Source: JACVRX01 sp963819885 (GTDB lineage: Bacteria > Actinomycetota > Actinomycetes > Jiangellales > Jiangellaceae). Taken from it: a stretch of DNA of 64,000 nucleotides. How positions within the stretch are numbered: position 1 is the stretch's first letter; the number at the start of each line of letters is the position of its first letter. Under the pieces are notes generated by a model. The model did no database searches and was not told the origin of the DNA. It saw only the letters and a program-made list of their open reading frames with translations. The translations under genes and the position numbers were made by a program. Location of the stretch: contig CAWFXV010000020.1 in NCBI GenBank assembly GCA_963819885.1, forward strand, positions 1 to 64,000, given 5' to 3'. Of the stretch, positions 17,290 to 25,620 are shown piece after piece.

Positions 17290-17748
17290 TCAGCCGACCT
17301 CCACGACCAGCTCCACCTCGACCGGTGCGTCCATCGGCAGGACCGGCACCCCGACAGCACTACGGGCATGCTGCCCGGCATCGCCGAAGATCTGGCCGAG
17401 CAACTCGCTCGCTCCGTTGACGACCTGTGGCTGGCCGGTGAAATCAGGCACTGACGAGACGAAACCGACGACCTTGACGACGCGGGTGATCGCGGACAGG
17501 TCGCCGACTTGCGACCGGACTGCCGCGAGCGCGTTGAGCGCACATTGCCGCGCGCACTCGTACGCCTGGTCGGGGCTGACCTCGGCGCCCACCTTCCCGG
17601 TTCGTATCAGCGCGCCATCGCGCAGGGGCAGTTGGCCGGAGGTGAAGACATACGACCCGGTGCGCACCGCCGGCACGTAAGCGGCCACTGGCACCGCGAC
17701 CGGCGGGAGCCCCAATCCCAGCTCGGCCAGGCGTTCCTCGGGGGTCAC
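17290..17748 (-). CDS. RidA/YjgF/YER057c family protein
   Basis: 152 residues. It has GSYVFTSGQLPLRDG, VSPDQAYECARQCALNALAAV, VVKVVGFVSSVPDFTGQPQVV and the closing ARSAVGVPVLPMDAPVEVELV. Family members deaminate reactive enamines and imines or related small molecules. The arginine-containing end motif ARSAVGV is conserved. GTG 17748 overlaps the DUF4177 stop by 4 bases. The place and partners match Rv3678c. Confidence 0.9.
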   Translation of the reverse strand: MTPEERLAELGLGLPPVAVPVAAYVPAVRTGSYVFTSGQLPLRDGALIRTGKVGAEVSPDQAYECARQCALNALAAVRSQVGDLSAITRVVKVVGFVSSVPDFTGQPQVVNGASELLGQIFGDAGQHARSAVGVPVLPMDAPVEVELVVEVG

Positions 17749-17903
17749 TCGGCCTTCTTCCGCTTGAGGTAGGCGACGACGTTCTCCGGGTTGGGGCCCG
17801 GCACGACCTGGACCAGCTCCCAGCCGTCCTCGCCCCAGTTGTCAAGAATCTGCTTGGTCGCATGTACCAGCAGCGGGACTGTCGCGTACTCCCATTTCGG
17901 CAT
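17745..17903 (-). CDS. DUF4177 protein
   Basis: 52 residues from ATG 17903 (PKWEYATVPLLVHATKQIL, then NWGEDGWELVQVVPGP). The WEYxTVPLL and GxDGWELV motifs define DUF4177. The function is unknown. It is the first gene of the DUF4177-ridA-NUDIX-MBL operon, as with Rv3678A in M. tuberculosis. Confidence 0.9.
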   Translation of the reverse strand: MPKWEYATVPLLVHATKQILDNWGEDGWELVQVVPGPNPENVVAYLKRKKAE

Positions 17904-17955
17904 GGCGGCGAGCCTACTGGGGCGCCGCAACCTCCCATGATCGGAGAATGGGCAG

Positions 17956-18738
17956 GTGCAGCCGGAACAGCGTGACGTGCTGACGCGTTCGGCGTCACCA
18001 CCTGACCTGGTTCTCCGCTACGGCCGGCGGGACGACCAGCAGGTCGACCTGCGACTGCCCCGGCGGACCGGTGCACCGCTCGTGGTCCTGCTGCACGGTG
18101 GCTTCTGGCGAGTGGCCTGGGACCGAACGCACACCAGGCCCATGGCGGATGGCCTCGCGGCTGCCGGGTTTGCCGTCGCCACGCCGGAGTACGCCCGGAC
18201 CGGCGACGGCGGCGGTTGGCCCGGCACCCTCGACGACGTCGCCCAGGCCGTCGCCGTCCTGCCGGCAATGCTCACCGATGCGGTCGGTGATGCCGTCGAG
18301 CCAAGGACGATCGTCCTGGCCGGCCATTCCGCCGGCGGTCAGCTGGCGCTGTGGTCCGCGAGCCATGGTCTGGCCACCGGGTATCTCGGCGTCGTCGCGC
18401 TGGCACCGGTCGCCGATCTGACCGAGGCATTCAGGCTCGATCTGGATGCCGGAGCCGTGCTGGATCTGCTCGGCGGCGGACCCGACCAGGTGCCCGACCG
18501 CTATGACCGTGCCGACCCGTGCCGAATCCCACCCCCATCGGTGCCGGTCGTCGTCTTGCATGGGAGGGACGACGAAAAGGTTCCGGCCCATCTGTCCCAG
18601 CGATATGCCACGCATGCGGACGCACACCTGCGGCTCCTCGACGGCGTCGGGCATTTCGATCTCATCGACCCTCGGTCCGCGGCCTGGCCAGAGGTACTCG
18701 CCGCCATCAAGGGCGTCGCTCGTCGCGATCCTCGCTGA
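17956..18738 (+). CDS. Alpha/beta hydrolase, kynurenine-formamidase-like
   Basis: 260 residues. LVVLLHGGFWRVAWDR is the HGGxW oxyanion motif shared with formamidases and hormone-sensitive-lipase-like esterases. The nucleophile elbow is GHSAGGQLALW, with Asp in HGRDDEKVP and His in GVGHFDLIDP. A complete Ser-Asp-His triad is therefore visible. The substrate is a guess; arylformamidase or carboxylesterase are both possible. GTG 17956 follows GGAGAATGGGCAG. Its stop lies inside a large inverted repeat. Confidence 0.82.
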   Translation: MQPEQRDVLTRSASPPDLVLRYGRRDDQQVDLRLPRRTGAPLVVLLHGGFWRVAWDRTHTRPMADGLAAAGFAVATPEYARTGDGGGWPGTLDDVAQAVAVLPAMLTDAVGDAVEPRTIVLAGHSAGGQLALWSASHGLATGYLGVVALAPVADLTEAFRLDLDAGAVLDLLGGGPDQVPDRYDRADPCRIPPPSVPVVVLHGRDDEKVPAHLSQRYATHADAHLRLLDGVGHFDLIDPRSAAWPEVLAAIKGVARRDPR

Positions 18739-18794
18739 ACAACGCTGTGCCCAAATGGTCAAAAACCCCCGGGCGAACGCGGAGTTGTTCAGCG
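18733..18794. terminator. Inverted repeat between convergent hydrolase and Lrp genes
   Basis: CGCTGAACAAC (18733-18743) pairs with GTTGTTCAGCG (18784-18794): 11 perfect base pairs around a 40-base loop that contains AAAAACCCCC. The left arm includes the hydrolase TGA. Confidence 0.5.
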
Positions 18795-18820
18795 AAGACG
18801 CCGATCGGGCGTCGGCTGAG

Positions 18821-19330
18821 TCAGCCCCAGCCGACGCCCTGGCCCTCGTGCTCGTCGAAGATCAACCAGGTTCGAGTGCCGCGCACACCCGGCACGTCCT
18901 GAATGCGCTCGAGCACGACATGTCGCAGCTCGGCATTGTTCGGGGCTCGGACGAGCGCCAGCACGTCGAAGTCGCCGCCCACCAGCGCGAAGTGTTCGAC
19001 GTAGGGAAGGGCACGCAGAGCCGCGGCGACCTCACGCCAGGTGTTCTGCTGGATCGTCAGCAACACGTACGCGCTCGTTGCGAGCCCCGCCCGCTCCGGG
19101 TCGATCTGCGCTGTATAGCCGGTGATGACGCCGTCGCCGACCAGCCGATCCACGCGGGCGTACGCGTTGGCTCGCGACACATGTGCTCGCTCGGCCAGGG
19201 TTCGGACCGACAACCGGCCGTCGCGGGTCAGCTCAGCCAGGATGCGGCGATCGACGTCGTCGAGAGCACGGGCCGAACGTCCGGTCCGCCAGGTCTGACG
19301 ACGATCCGGCTGAGACGCTTGGTCGGCCAT
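18821..19330 (-). CDS. Lrp/AsnC-family regulator
   Basis: 169 residues from ATG 19330: an AsnC-type helix-turn-helix (DRRILAELTRDGRLSVRTLA, HVSRANAYARVDRLV) and a RAM ligand domain (TSAYVLLTIQQN, VGGDFDVLALVRAP). It is divergent from the 2-oxo acid dehydrogenase operon with 116 bases between the two starts. The inference is that it senses a branched-chain amino acid or keto acid and controls that operon, as BkdR does in other bacteria. Confidence 0.9.
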   Translation of the reverse strand: MADQASQPDRRQTWRTGRSARALDDVDRRILAELTRDGRLSVRTLAERAHVSRANAYARVDRLVGDGVITGYTAQIDPERAGLATSAYVLLTIQQNTWREVAAALRALPYVEHFALVGGDFDVLALVRAPNNAELRHVVLERIQDVPGVRGTRTWLIFDEHEGQGVGWG

Positions 19331-19446
19331 ACCGGCTGATCCTAGCCATCTGTCACAGTTTTTCCTGGGGACTGGAGATGACCATTCCAATCGGCGCAGG
19401 ATCAGTAGTCAAACTGGGGGGTTGCAGTATTGAGGTTGGGTGACCC

Positions 19447-20619
19447 ATGACCATGCACGCCCAGCGCCAGACCGCGCCGACTCCGGACTCGACTGCACGA
19501 CCCCGCGGGGCGGGCGGGGCGGCGCTGGCGGCCAGCTTCCTGCCCACCGGAACGCCGATTCGATTCCTCGACGACGCCGGCCGACCGACACCTGACCACG
19601 AGCGGGCCGGCTACCAGCCGCCGCCCGTAGAGCTGTTGATCGAGGGATACCGGCAGATGATCCTCGGCCGGCGGTTCGATGCGCAGGCCACCGCGCTGAC
19701 CAAGCAGGGCCGCCTGGCCGTCTATCCCTCCAGCCATGGCCAGGAGGCCTGCCAGGTGGGCGGAGTGCTGGCCCTCCGGGAGACGGACTGGATGTTCCCG
19801 ACCTACCGGGAATCGATGGCGCTCGTTGCTCGAGGTATCGACCCGGTGCAGGCCCTCACCCTGCTCCGCGGAGACTGGCACTGCGGTTACGACCCGACGA
19901 CCACCCGGACCGCGCCCCAGTGCACACCGCTTGCTACCCACGCCGTGCATGCGGCCGGCCTGGCCTACGCCGCCCGACGCCGCGGTGAGGACACCGTGGC
20001 GTTGGCATTCGTCGGCGACGGCGGTACCAGCGAGGGTGACTTCCACGAAGCGCTGAACTTCGCTGCCGTCTTCCGTGCGCCCGCCGTCTTCTTGGTTCAG
20101 AACAACCGGTACGCGATCTCGGTACCGCTGGCAAAACAGACCGCCGCCCCCTCTCTCGCCCACAAGGGCGTCGGGTATGGGGTTCGCAGCGAGCAGGTCG
20201 ACGGCAACGACCTGGTAGCTGTACTCGCGGTACTTCGCCACGCGGTGGAGTCCGCTCGCGCGGACGGCACGCCGTTCCTGGTGGAAGCGCACACGTACCG
20301 TATCGAGGCACACACCAACGCTGACGACGCGACGCGCTACCGCGACGCCGCCGAGGTCGCGGCCTGGGAGGCCAGAGACCCGATCCGGCGGCTGGAGACC
20401 TACCTCACCGATTCCGGCCTCTTGGCCGACGAGGAGATCGGCGCCGCACGACAAGAGGCCGAGGCATTCGCCAACCGGTTGCGCGAGCGGATGAACGAAG
20501 ACCCCGAGGTGCATACCGACGAACTGTTCACCCATGTCTTCGCCGAGCCGACTCCACAGCTGCTCGAGCAGCGCACATGGCTGCGTGAAGAGCTTGCTGC
20601 CAGGGGTGACGACCGGTGA
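19447..20619 (+). CDS. bkdA: 2-oxo acid dehydrogenase E1 alpha subunit (branched-chain type)
   Basis: 390 residues. The thiamine diphosphate motif is GDGGTSEGDFHEALNFAAVF followed by VQNN, and LAVYPSSHGQEACQVGG and the phosphorylation-loop-like HTNADDATRYRD are present. These features and the long N-terminal extension fit BkdA better than bacterial pyruvate dehydrogenase alpha. It decarboxylates keto acids from Val, Leu and Ile. ATG 19447 follows GAGG at 19431-19434. Its stop overlaps the next start (GTGA). Confidence 0.88.
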   Translation: MTMHAQRQTAPTPDSTARPRGAGGAALAASFLPTGTPIRFLDDAGRPTPDHERAGYQPPPVELLIEGYRQMILGRRFDAQATALTKQGRLAVYPSSHGQEACQVGGVLALRETDWMFPTYRESMALVARGIDPVQALTLLRGDWHCGYDPTTTRTAPQCTPLATHAVHAAGLAYAARRRGEDTVALAFVGDGGTSEGDFHEALNFAAVFRAPAVFLVQNNRYAISVPLAKQTAAPSLAHKGVGYGVRSEQVDGNDLVAVLAVLRHAVESARADGTPFLVEAHTYRIEAHTNADDATRYRDAAEVAAWEARDPIRRLETYLTDSGLLADEEIGAARQEAEAFANRLRERMNEDPEVHTDELFTHVFAEPTPQLLEQRTWLREELAARGDDR

Positions 20620-21626
20620 CGACCACCATGGCGCAGGCTCTCAACATGGCCCTGCGGGACGCGATGACCGACGACGAGTCGGTCGTCGTCTTCGGGGAGG
20701 ACGTCGGCACGCTCGGCGGTGTCTTCCGGATCACCGATGGGATCGCCCGCGACCTCGGTGAGGACCGCTGCTTCGACACCCCGCTGGCCGAGAGCGGGAT
20801 TGTCGGGTTCGCCCTGGGAATGGCGATGAACGGCTTCCGGCCGGTCGTGGAAATCCAGTTCGACGCCTTCGCCTACCCGGCGTTCGAGCAGCTCGTTTCC
20901 CATGTGTCGAGAATGCGCAACCGGACCCGAGGCGCCATCGGAGTGCCAATGGTCGTCCGGATCCCGTACGCCGGCGGCATCGGCGGCGTCGAGCACCACA
21001 GCGACTCGTCCGAGGCGTACTACGTGCACACCCCCGGGCTCAAGGTGGTGACGCCCGCAACCGTGGCCGACGCGTACTCCCTGCTGCGCGAGGCGATCGC
21101 CGATCCCGACCCCGTCGTCTTCCTTGAGCCGAAGAAGCTCTATTGGTCCAAGGCCGAGGTCGACCTGCCTGCCCGGACCTCGCCGTTCGGGACGGCTGAG
21201 ATCCGCCGGGCCGGAGACGACGCGACGCTCGTCGCGTATGGCCCGTCGGTCTCGGTCGCTCTCGAAGCCGCCGAGGCTGCCGTCGAGCGTGGCTGGCAGC
21301 TCGAGGTCGTCGACCTGCGCACGCTGGTCCCGTTCGACGACGACACCGTGCAGACATCGGTGCGAAAGACCGGGCGCTGCCTGGTGGTCCAGGAGGCTGC
21401 GGGGTTCGCCGGGGTGGGTGCCGAGATCGCCGCGCGGGTCCAGGAGCGATGCTTCCACTCGCTGTACGCGCCCGTATTGCGGGTGGCGGGCTTTGACATC
21501 CCATACCCGCCGCCGATCGTCGAGCGTTACCACCTGCCGAGTGTCGATCGCATTCTCGACGCGGTTGCCCGGTTGCAGTGGGACGACGATCCCGATCGTC
21601 GGTGGCTCGCCGGGATCTCGGCGTGA
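20616..21626 (+). CDS. bkdB: 2-oxo acid dehydrogenase E1 beta subunit
   Basis: 336 residues. It begins MAQALNMALRDAMTDDESVV, with FGEDVGTLGGVFRITDG, the conserved ESGIVGFALGMAMNGFRPV and FLEPKKLYW. The C-terminal transketolase-like domain has EVVDLRTLVPFDDDTV. It pairs with the alpha subunit to form the E1 heterotetramer. GTG 20616 overlaps the alpha stop and its own stop overlaps the E2 start, so all three are coupled. Confidence 0.92.
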   Translation: MTTTMAQALNMALRDAMTDDESVVVFGEDVGTLGGVFRITDGIARDLGEDRCFDTPLAESGIVGFALGMAMNGFRPVVEIQFDAFAYPAFEQLVSHVSRMRNRTRGAIGVPMVVRIPYAGGIGGVEHHSDSSEAYYVHTPGLKVVTPATVADAYSLLREAIADPDPVVFLEPKKLYWSKAEVDLPARTSPFGTAEIRRAGDDATLVAYGPSVSVALEAAEAAVERGWQLEVVDLRTLVPFDDDTVQTSVRKTGRCLVVQEAAGFAGVGAEIAARVQERCFHSLYAPVLRVAGFDIPYPPPIVERYHLPSVDRILDAVARLQWDDDPDRRWLAGISA

Positions 21627-22849
21627 CCACAAGCCGCACTTTCTCGCTGCCCGACCTCGGAGAAGGACTCACCGAGGCGGAGATCCTGACCTGGCGGGTG
21701 GCGGAGGGCGACGACGTCGCCGTCGATGACATCGTCGTCGAAGTCGAGACGGCGAAGGCCGCTGTGGAGGTGCCCTGCCCATACTCAGGTCGGGTGCTCG
21801 CGTTGCACGGAGCAGTTGGCGATGTCGTCGCCGTCGGGCATCCGCTGATGACAGTCGCCGAGCCGGTCGGCGATCGCGCCGGATCCGGAGCCGTCCTGGT
21901 GGGATACGGAACTGATCACCATCAAGGCCGAATTCGGCGGCCCGCAACGGCTCGACAAAGGCACTCGGCGCCAAAGGTGATCTCCCCCGTCGTACGCAAG
22001 CTGGCTCGCGACGGCGGCCTGGACCTGGCCGCGCTGGCCGGCACCGGGCCCGCCGGTGTCGTGCTCCGCCGCGACGTCGAAGCTGCCCTCCCCGCCCGTG
22101 ATCAGGTCGACTTCACCGCCGACACCGGCAAGGTCGACATGATCACCGGCGAGGACGAGGCGGGAGCCGTTCGGATTCCACTGCGCGGAGTCCGCCGGTC
22201 CGTCGCCGACAAGCTTGCTCGCAGCCGCCGAGAGATCCCCGATGCCACGACCTGGGTCGACGTCGACGCGACCGGGCTGGTCGATGCACGCGATGCGCTC
22301 CGAGAGGCCAACCCGGACCGTCCAGTCGGCCTGCTGGCATTGCTTGCGCGGTTCGTCGTCGCCGGGCTGCGCAGGTTTCCCGAACTCAATGCCCGTGTCG
22401 ACGGCGCCGAGATCGTCCAACTTCGTCACGTAAACCTGGGCTTCGCCGCCCAGACCGAGCGAGGCCTGATGGTGCCGGTCGTGCGCGGGGCACACCGAAT
22501 GACCACAATGGAACTCGCTGCTGAAATCGAGCGGCTCACCGTTCTGGCCCGCGCCGGCACGCTCGAGCCGACGGATCTCACCGGCGGGACGATCACTCTG
22601 AACAACTACGGCGTCTTCGGTGTCGACGGATCGACACCGATCATCAACCACCCCGAGGCTGCGCTGATCGGCGTCGGGCGGATCGTCGACAAGCCGTGGG
22701 TCGTCGACGGTGCGCTTGCTGTGCGCAAGGTGGCTCAGCTCTCGCTGACCTTCGACCACCGCGTATGCGATGGCGGCACCGCCGGAGGCTTCCTGCGCTT
22801 TGTCGCCGACTGCGTCGAGCGCCCCGTCAGTCTGCTCGCCAACCTCTAG
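21623..22849 (+). CDS. bkdC: Dihydrolipoamide acyltransferase E2
   Basis: 408 residues: one lipoyl domain (PDLGEGLTEAEI, lipoyl Lys in VEVETAKAAVEVP), a short His/Arg-rich linker, the peripheral-subunit-binding domain (ISPVVRKLARDGGLDL to VVLRRDVEAAL) and the catalytic CAT domain ending with LTFDHRVCDGGTAGGFL, where His and Asp of the HxxxDG motif are present. It transfers acyl groups to CoA. No E3 (lipoamide dehydrogenase) is encoded nearby, so a shared E3 elsewhere is expected. Confidence 0.92.
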   Translation: MTTSRTFSLPDLGEGLTEAEILTWRVAEGDDVAVDDIVVEVETAKAAVEVPCPYSGRVLALHGAVGDVVAVGHPLMTVAEPVGDRAGSGAVLVGYGTDHHQGRIRRPATARQRHSAPKVISPVVRKLARDGGLDLAALAGTGPAGVVLRRDVEAALPARDQVDFTADTGKVDMITGEDEAGAVRIPLRGVRRSVADKLARSRREIPDATTWVDVDATGLVDARDALREANPDRPVGLLALLARFVVAGLRRFPELNARVDGAEIVQLRHVNLGFAAQTERGLMVPVVRGAHRMTTMELAAEIERLTVLARAGTLEPTDLTGGTITLNNYGVFGVDGSTPIINHPEAALIGVGRIVDKPWVVDGALAVRKVAQLSLTFDHRVCDGGTAGGFLRFVADCVERPVSLLANL

Positions 22850-22890
22850 CAGTTGGGTTCCACCGTTCACGCGGTCGGCGCTGGGAGGAG

Positions 22891-22975
22891 ACACCAGGCT
22901 TCCTGGTACGTCACGAGGCTTGTCGGCCTGGTGATGTATGGGCAGGCATGGTGAACGTGGTCATTTCGGCCTGGG
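22891..22975. repeat. Dispersed intergenic dyad repeat, copy A
   Basis: It contains ACCAGGCTTCCTGGT (a small perfect dyad) and then CACGAGGC...GCCTGGTGAT, followed by GGTGAACGTGGTCAT. A clearly related sequence lies at 48918-48999. It is intergenic, just upstream of the ATPase operon. The pattern of paired GCCT/AGGC arms plus a TGAAC-type dyad suggests a folded RNA or a protein-binding site. Confidence 0.5.
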
Positions 22976-23002
22976 TGAAGCGCTCGCCTACGCTCGGCAA
23001 CC

Positions 23003-23983
23003 GTGGGCGACTGGGAGGGTGTGCGGCTCCACATCGTCACCGGCAAGGGCGGGACCGGCAAGACGACCGTCGCGGCGGCCCTTGCGCTCGCCCTGGCGGC
23101 GGGCGGGCGCAAATCCCTCCTGGTGGAGATCGAGGAACGTCAGGGATTGGCCCAGCTGTTCGACCTACCGCCGCTGCCATACGAGGAGCGAAAGCTGGCT
23201 GTAGCCCAGCGAGGCGGCGACGTGTACGGCCTCGCCGTCGACGCACACGAGGCCATGTACGAGTACCTCGACACGTACTATCGGCTCGGTCGCGCCGGCC
23301 GCGCACTGGACAAGATGGGCGTCATCGAGTTCGCGACGACGGTTGCCCCTGGGATGCGTGACGTCCTGCTGACCGGTAAGACCTACGAGGCAACGCGGCG
23401 CCGGCGGGCGGACAGGGAGTTCGTCTACGACGCGGTCGTCCTCGACGCGCCACCGACTGGACGGATCAGCCGTTTCCTCGGCGTCAACGCCGCCGTGACC
23501 TCGATCGCGCGGGTCGGGCCGATCCACCGGCACGCGATGGCGATCACCGAACTCCTCGGTTCAGCACGGACCGCCGTCCACGTCGTCACTGTGCTGGAAG
23601 AGATGCCGACCCAAGAGACCGCCGACGCGGTGTCCGAGCTGTACGACGCCGGCATCCCGCTCGGCGCCGTGATCGTCAACCAGGTCCGTCGGCCGCATCT
23701 CAACGTCCGTGATCTCGCCGCTGCCCGCCGCCGGTCGCTGGACCGAGAACGGGTGGCGGCCGGGCTGCGGGCGGCGGGACTGAAACCCAGCGTGGCGGTC
23801 GTCGATCGGCTGGTGGAGGACGCCGGCGCACATGCCGACCGAGTCAGCTTCGAGAAGCAACAGCGGGCTGTAGTCGCCAGGTTGAACCGGCCCACCTACG
23901 AGCTTGCATTCATCGGCGACGGGATCGACCTCGCTGCGCTGTACGAACTGGCGGAATCTCTCGCCGCGCAGGGTGCCCGGTGA
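23003..23983 (+). CDS. ArsA/Get3-like ATPase, first subunit (BagA/BagB type)
   Basis: 326 residues. The deviant Walker A is GKGGTGKTTV with signature Lys15 and Lys20. Switch and nucleotide-contact motifs include VVLDAPPTGRISRFL and VIVNQV. It is a SIMIBI ATPase of the ArsA/GET3 class. In M. tuberculosis the pair Rv3679-Rv3680 forms a heteromeric Get3-like complex. The GTG 23003 start is chosen; GTG 23021 is an alternative. Its stop overlaps the next gene by 4 bases. Confidence 0.9.
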   Translation: MGDWEGVRLHIVTGKGGTGKTTVAAALALALAAGGRKSLLVEIEERQGLAQLFDLPPLPYEERKLAVAQRGGDVYGLAVDAHEAMYEYLDTYYRLGRAGRALDKMGVIEFATTVAPGMRDVLLTGKTYEATRRRRADREFVYDAVVLDAPPTGRISRFLGVNAAVTSIARVGPIHRHAMAITELLGSARTAVHVVTVLEEMPTQETADAVSELYDAGIPLGAVIVNQVRRPHLNVRDLAAARRRSLDRERVAAGLRAAGLKPSVAVVDRLVEDAGAHADRVSFEKQQRAVVARLNRPTYELAFIGDGIDLAALYELAESLAAQGAR

Positions 23984-25119
23984 CGACGGGCAAGACCGGC
24001 CGGTTGGACATCGACCGGCTGGTCCAGGACCCGCAGACCCACATCGTCGTCTGCTGCGGATCAGGCGGCGTCGGCAAGACCACGATGGCCGCCGCGCTCG
24101 CCCTACGCGCGGCCGAGCACGGCCGCCAGGTCGTGGTCCTGACGATCGACCCGGCTCGGCGGCTGGCCCAGTCCATGGGCCTCACCGAGCTGGACAACGT
24201 GCCACGCAAGGTCGACGGCATCGACACGGGGGCCGGTGGTCGCCTCGACGCGATGATGCTCGACATGAAGCGGACCTTCGATGAGGTTGTCGAGTCACAC
24301 GCGGCTCCCGACAAGGCGGCGCAGATCCTGGCCAACCCCTTCTACCAGGCCCTGTCGTCCTCCTTTGCCGGCACCCAGGAGTACATGGCGATGGAGAAGC
24401 TCGGCCAACTCCGAGCTCGCGACGACTGGGACCTGATCGTGGTGGACACCCCGCCGTCACGGTCCGCGCTGGACTTCCTGGACGCACCTGAACGGCTGGG
24501 GTCGTTCCTGGATGGCCGACTGATCCGGCTCCTGATGGCGCCGGCGCGGGCCGGCGGGCGAGCCTATCGACGGTTCTTCTCGGCGGGGGTCGGCGCGGTG
24601 ACCAGTGCCTTCGACAAGATTCTCGGGGGCGAGCTGCTGAGCGATATCCAGACATTCGTCATGGCGCTGGACACCATGTTCGGTGGGTTCCGCGAACGTG
24701 CCGATCAGACCTACGCACTGCTCAAACAGCCTGATACCGCCTTCGTCATCGTCGCTACGCCCGAGGCGGACGCTTTGCGGGAGGCCTCGTATTTCGTCGA
24801 GCGACTCGAGGCGGACGGTATGCCGCTGGCCGGACTTGTGCTCAACCGCGTCCACCCAGACGGGGACACGTTGCTTGGCGAGTACCAGGCTTCCGCCGCC
24901 GCCGAGCGCCTCGAAGACGTCCGCGGGCATCAGCTCGCGGCCGCACTACTGCGCCTCTATGCCGAAAATCGCCGGTTGGCCGCCCACGACTCACGCCGCG
25001 CCGCACGATTCGCCGCCGCGCACCCGAACGTCGCGGTCGCCCGAATTCCCGCGCTCGCCATTGACGTCAACGACCTCGATGGCCTGCGTGAGATCGGCGA
25101 GCGACTGGTCGACGGCTGA
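23980..25119 (+). CDS. ArsA/Get3-like ATPase, second subunit
   Basis: 379 residues. Walker A reads CCGSGGVGKTTMAAALALRA: Lys33 is present but the signature lysine position is Ser28, unlike the first subunit. TIDPARRLAQSMGL (Get3 switch-like) and VVDTPPSRSALDFLDAP follow. A long insertion (residues about 165-230, GRLIRLLMAPARAGGRAYRR) may form the client-binding part. It is coupled to the upstream ATPase and ends 2 bases from the convergent whiB stop. Confidence 0.9.
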   Translation: MTTGKTGRLDIDRLVQDPQTHIVVCCGSGGVGKTTMAAALALRAAEHGRQVVVLTIDPARRLAQSMGLTELDNVPRKVDGIDTGAGGRLDAMMLDMKRTFDEVVESHAAPDKAAQILANPFYQALSSSFAGTQEYMAMEKLGQLRARDDWDLIVVDTPPSRSALDFLDAPERLGSFLDGRLIRLLMAPARAGGRAYRRFFSAGVGAVTSAFDKILGGELLSDIQTFVMALDTMFGGFRERADQTYALLKQPDTAFVIVATPEADALREASYFVERLEADGMPLAGLVLNRVHPDGDTLLGEYQASAAAERLEDVRGHQLAAALLRLYAENRRLAAHDSRRAARFAAAHPNVAVARIPALAIDVNDLDGLREIGERLVDG

Positions 25120-25121
25120 CG

Positions 25122-25415
25122 TCAGCCTGCGTGCGCCATCTGTTCGTACTCTCCTCGAGCCGCCTCCAGCAGCGCCCGCCAGGAGTTCACCCGAGGTCGC
25201 CGGCGCAACAACGCCCGGCGCTCGCGCTCGGTCATCCCGCCCCAGATCCCGAACTCGGTGCGGTTGTCCAGCGCATCAGCCAGGCATTCGGTCCGAACCG
25301 GGCACCCTGTACACAGTGCCTTCGCTCGGTTCTGGGCAGCGCCCGGGACGAACAACTCGTCCGGTTCGGCCGAGCGACATGCTGCTTGGCTCGGCCAATC
25401 GGTCACCCACATCAT
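25122..25415 (-). CDS. whiB4: WhiB-family Fe-S transcription factor, WhiB4-like
   Basis: 97 residues. The [4Fe-4S] ligands are Cys13, Cys35, Cys38 and Cys44. The family turn GIWGGMTERERRALLRRRP and the motif DELFVPGAAQNRAK are conserved. Sequence and position (next to the ATPase pair and divergent from ponA2) match WhiB4 (Rv3681c), an oxygen- and redox-responsive DNA-binding protein. Two adjacent ATG codons, 25415 and 25412, could both serve as start. 205 bases separate it from the ponA2 start and must hold both promoters. Confidence 0.94.
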   Translation of the reverse strand: MMWVTDWPSQAACRSAEPDELFVPGAAQNRAKALCTGCPVRTECLADALDNRTEFGIWGGMTERERRALLRRRPRVNSWRALLEAARGEYEQMAHAG

Positions 25416-25620
25416 CGCTCTCCCCCGTCGCGGAGCACCTACCCCTGACTTCCCCCGTCCGGCGCCAGCGCTCCACTAAGATCGACGTGAGAGAAAGCGT
25501 ACGGCAGTACGGTCCAACCCAACAGGGCGAAATGGATCATCCATCGGCGCGGATTCAGCAGCCGGCCGGGCTCGAGTCGGCCGTTCTCGCACCGCGCTGA
25601 CAACCACGTAAGGTGCGTCC

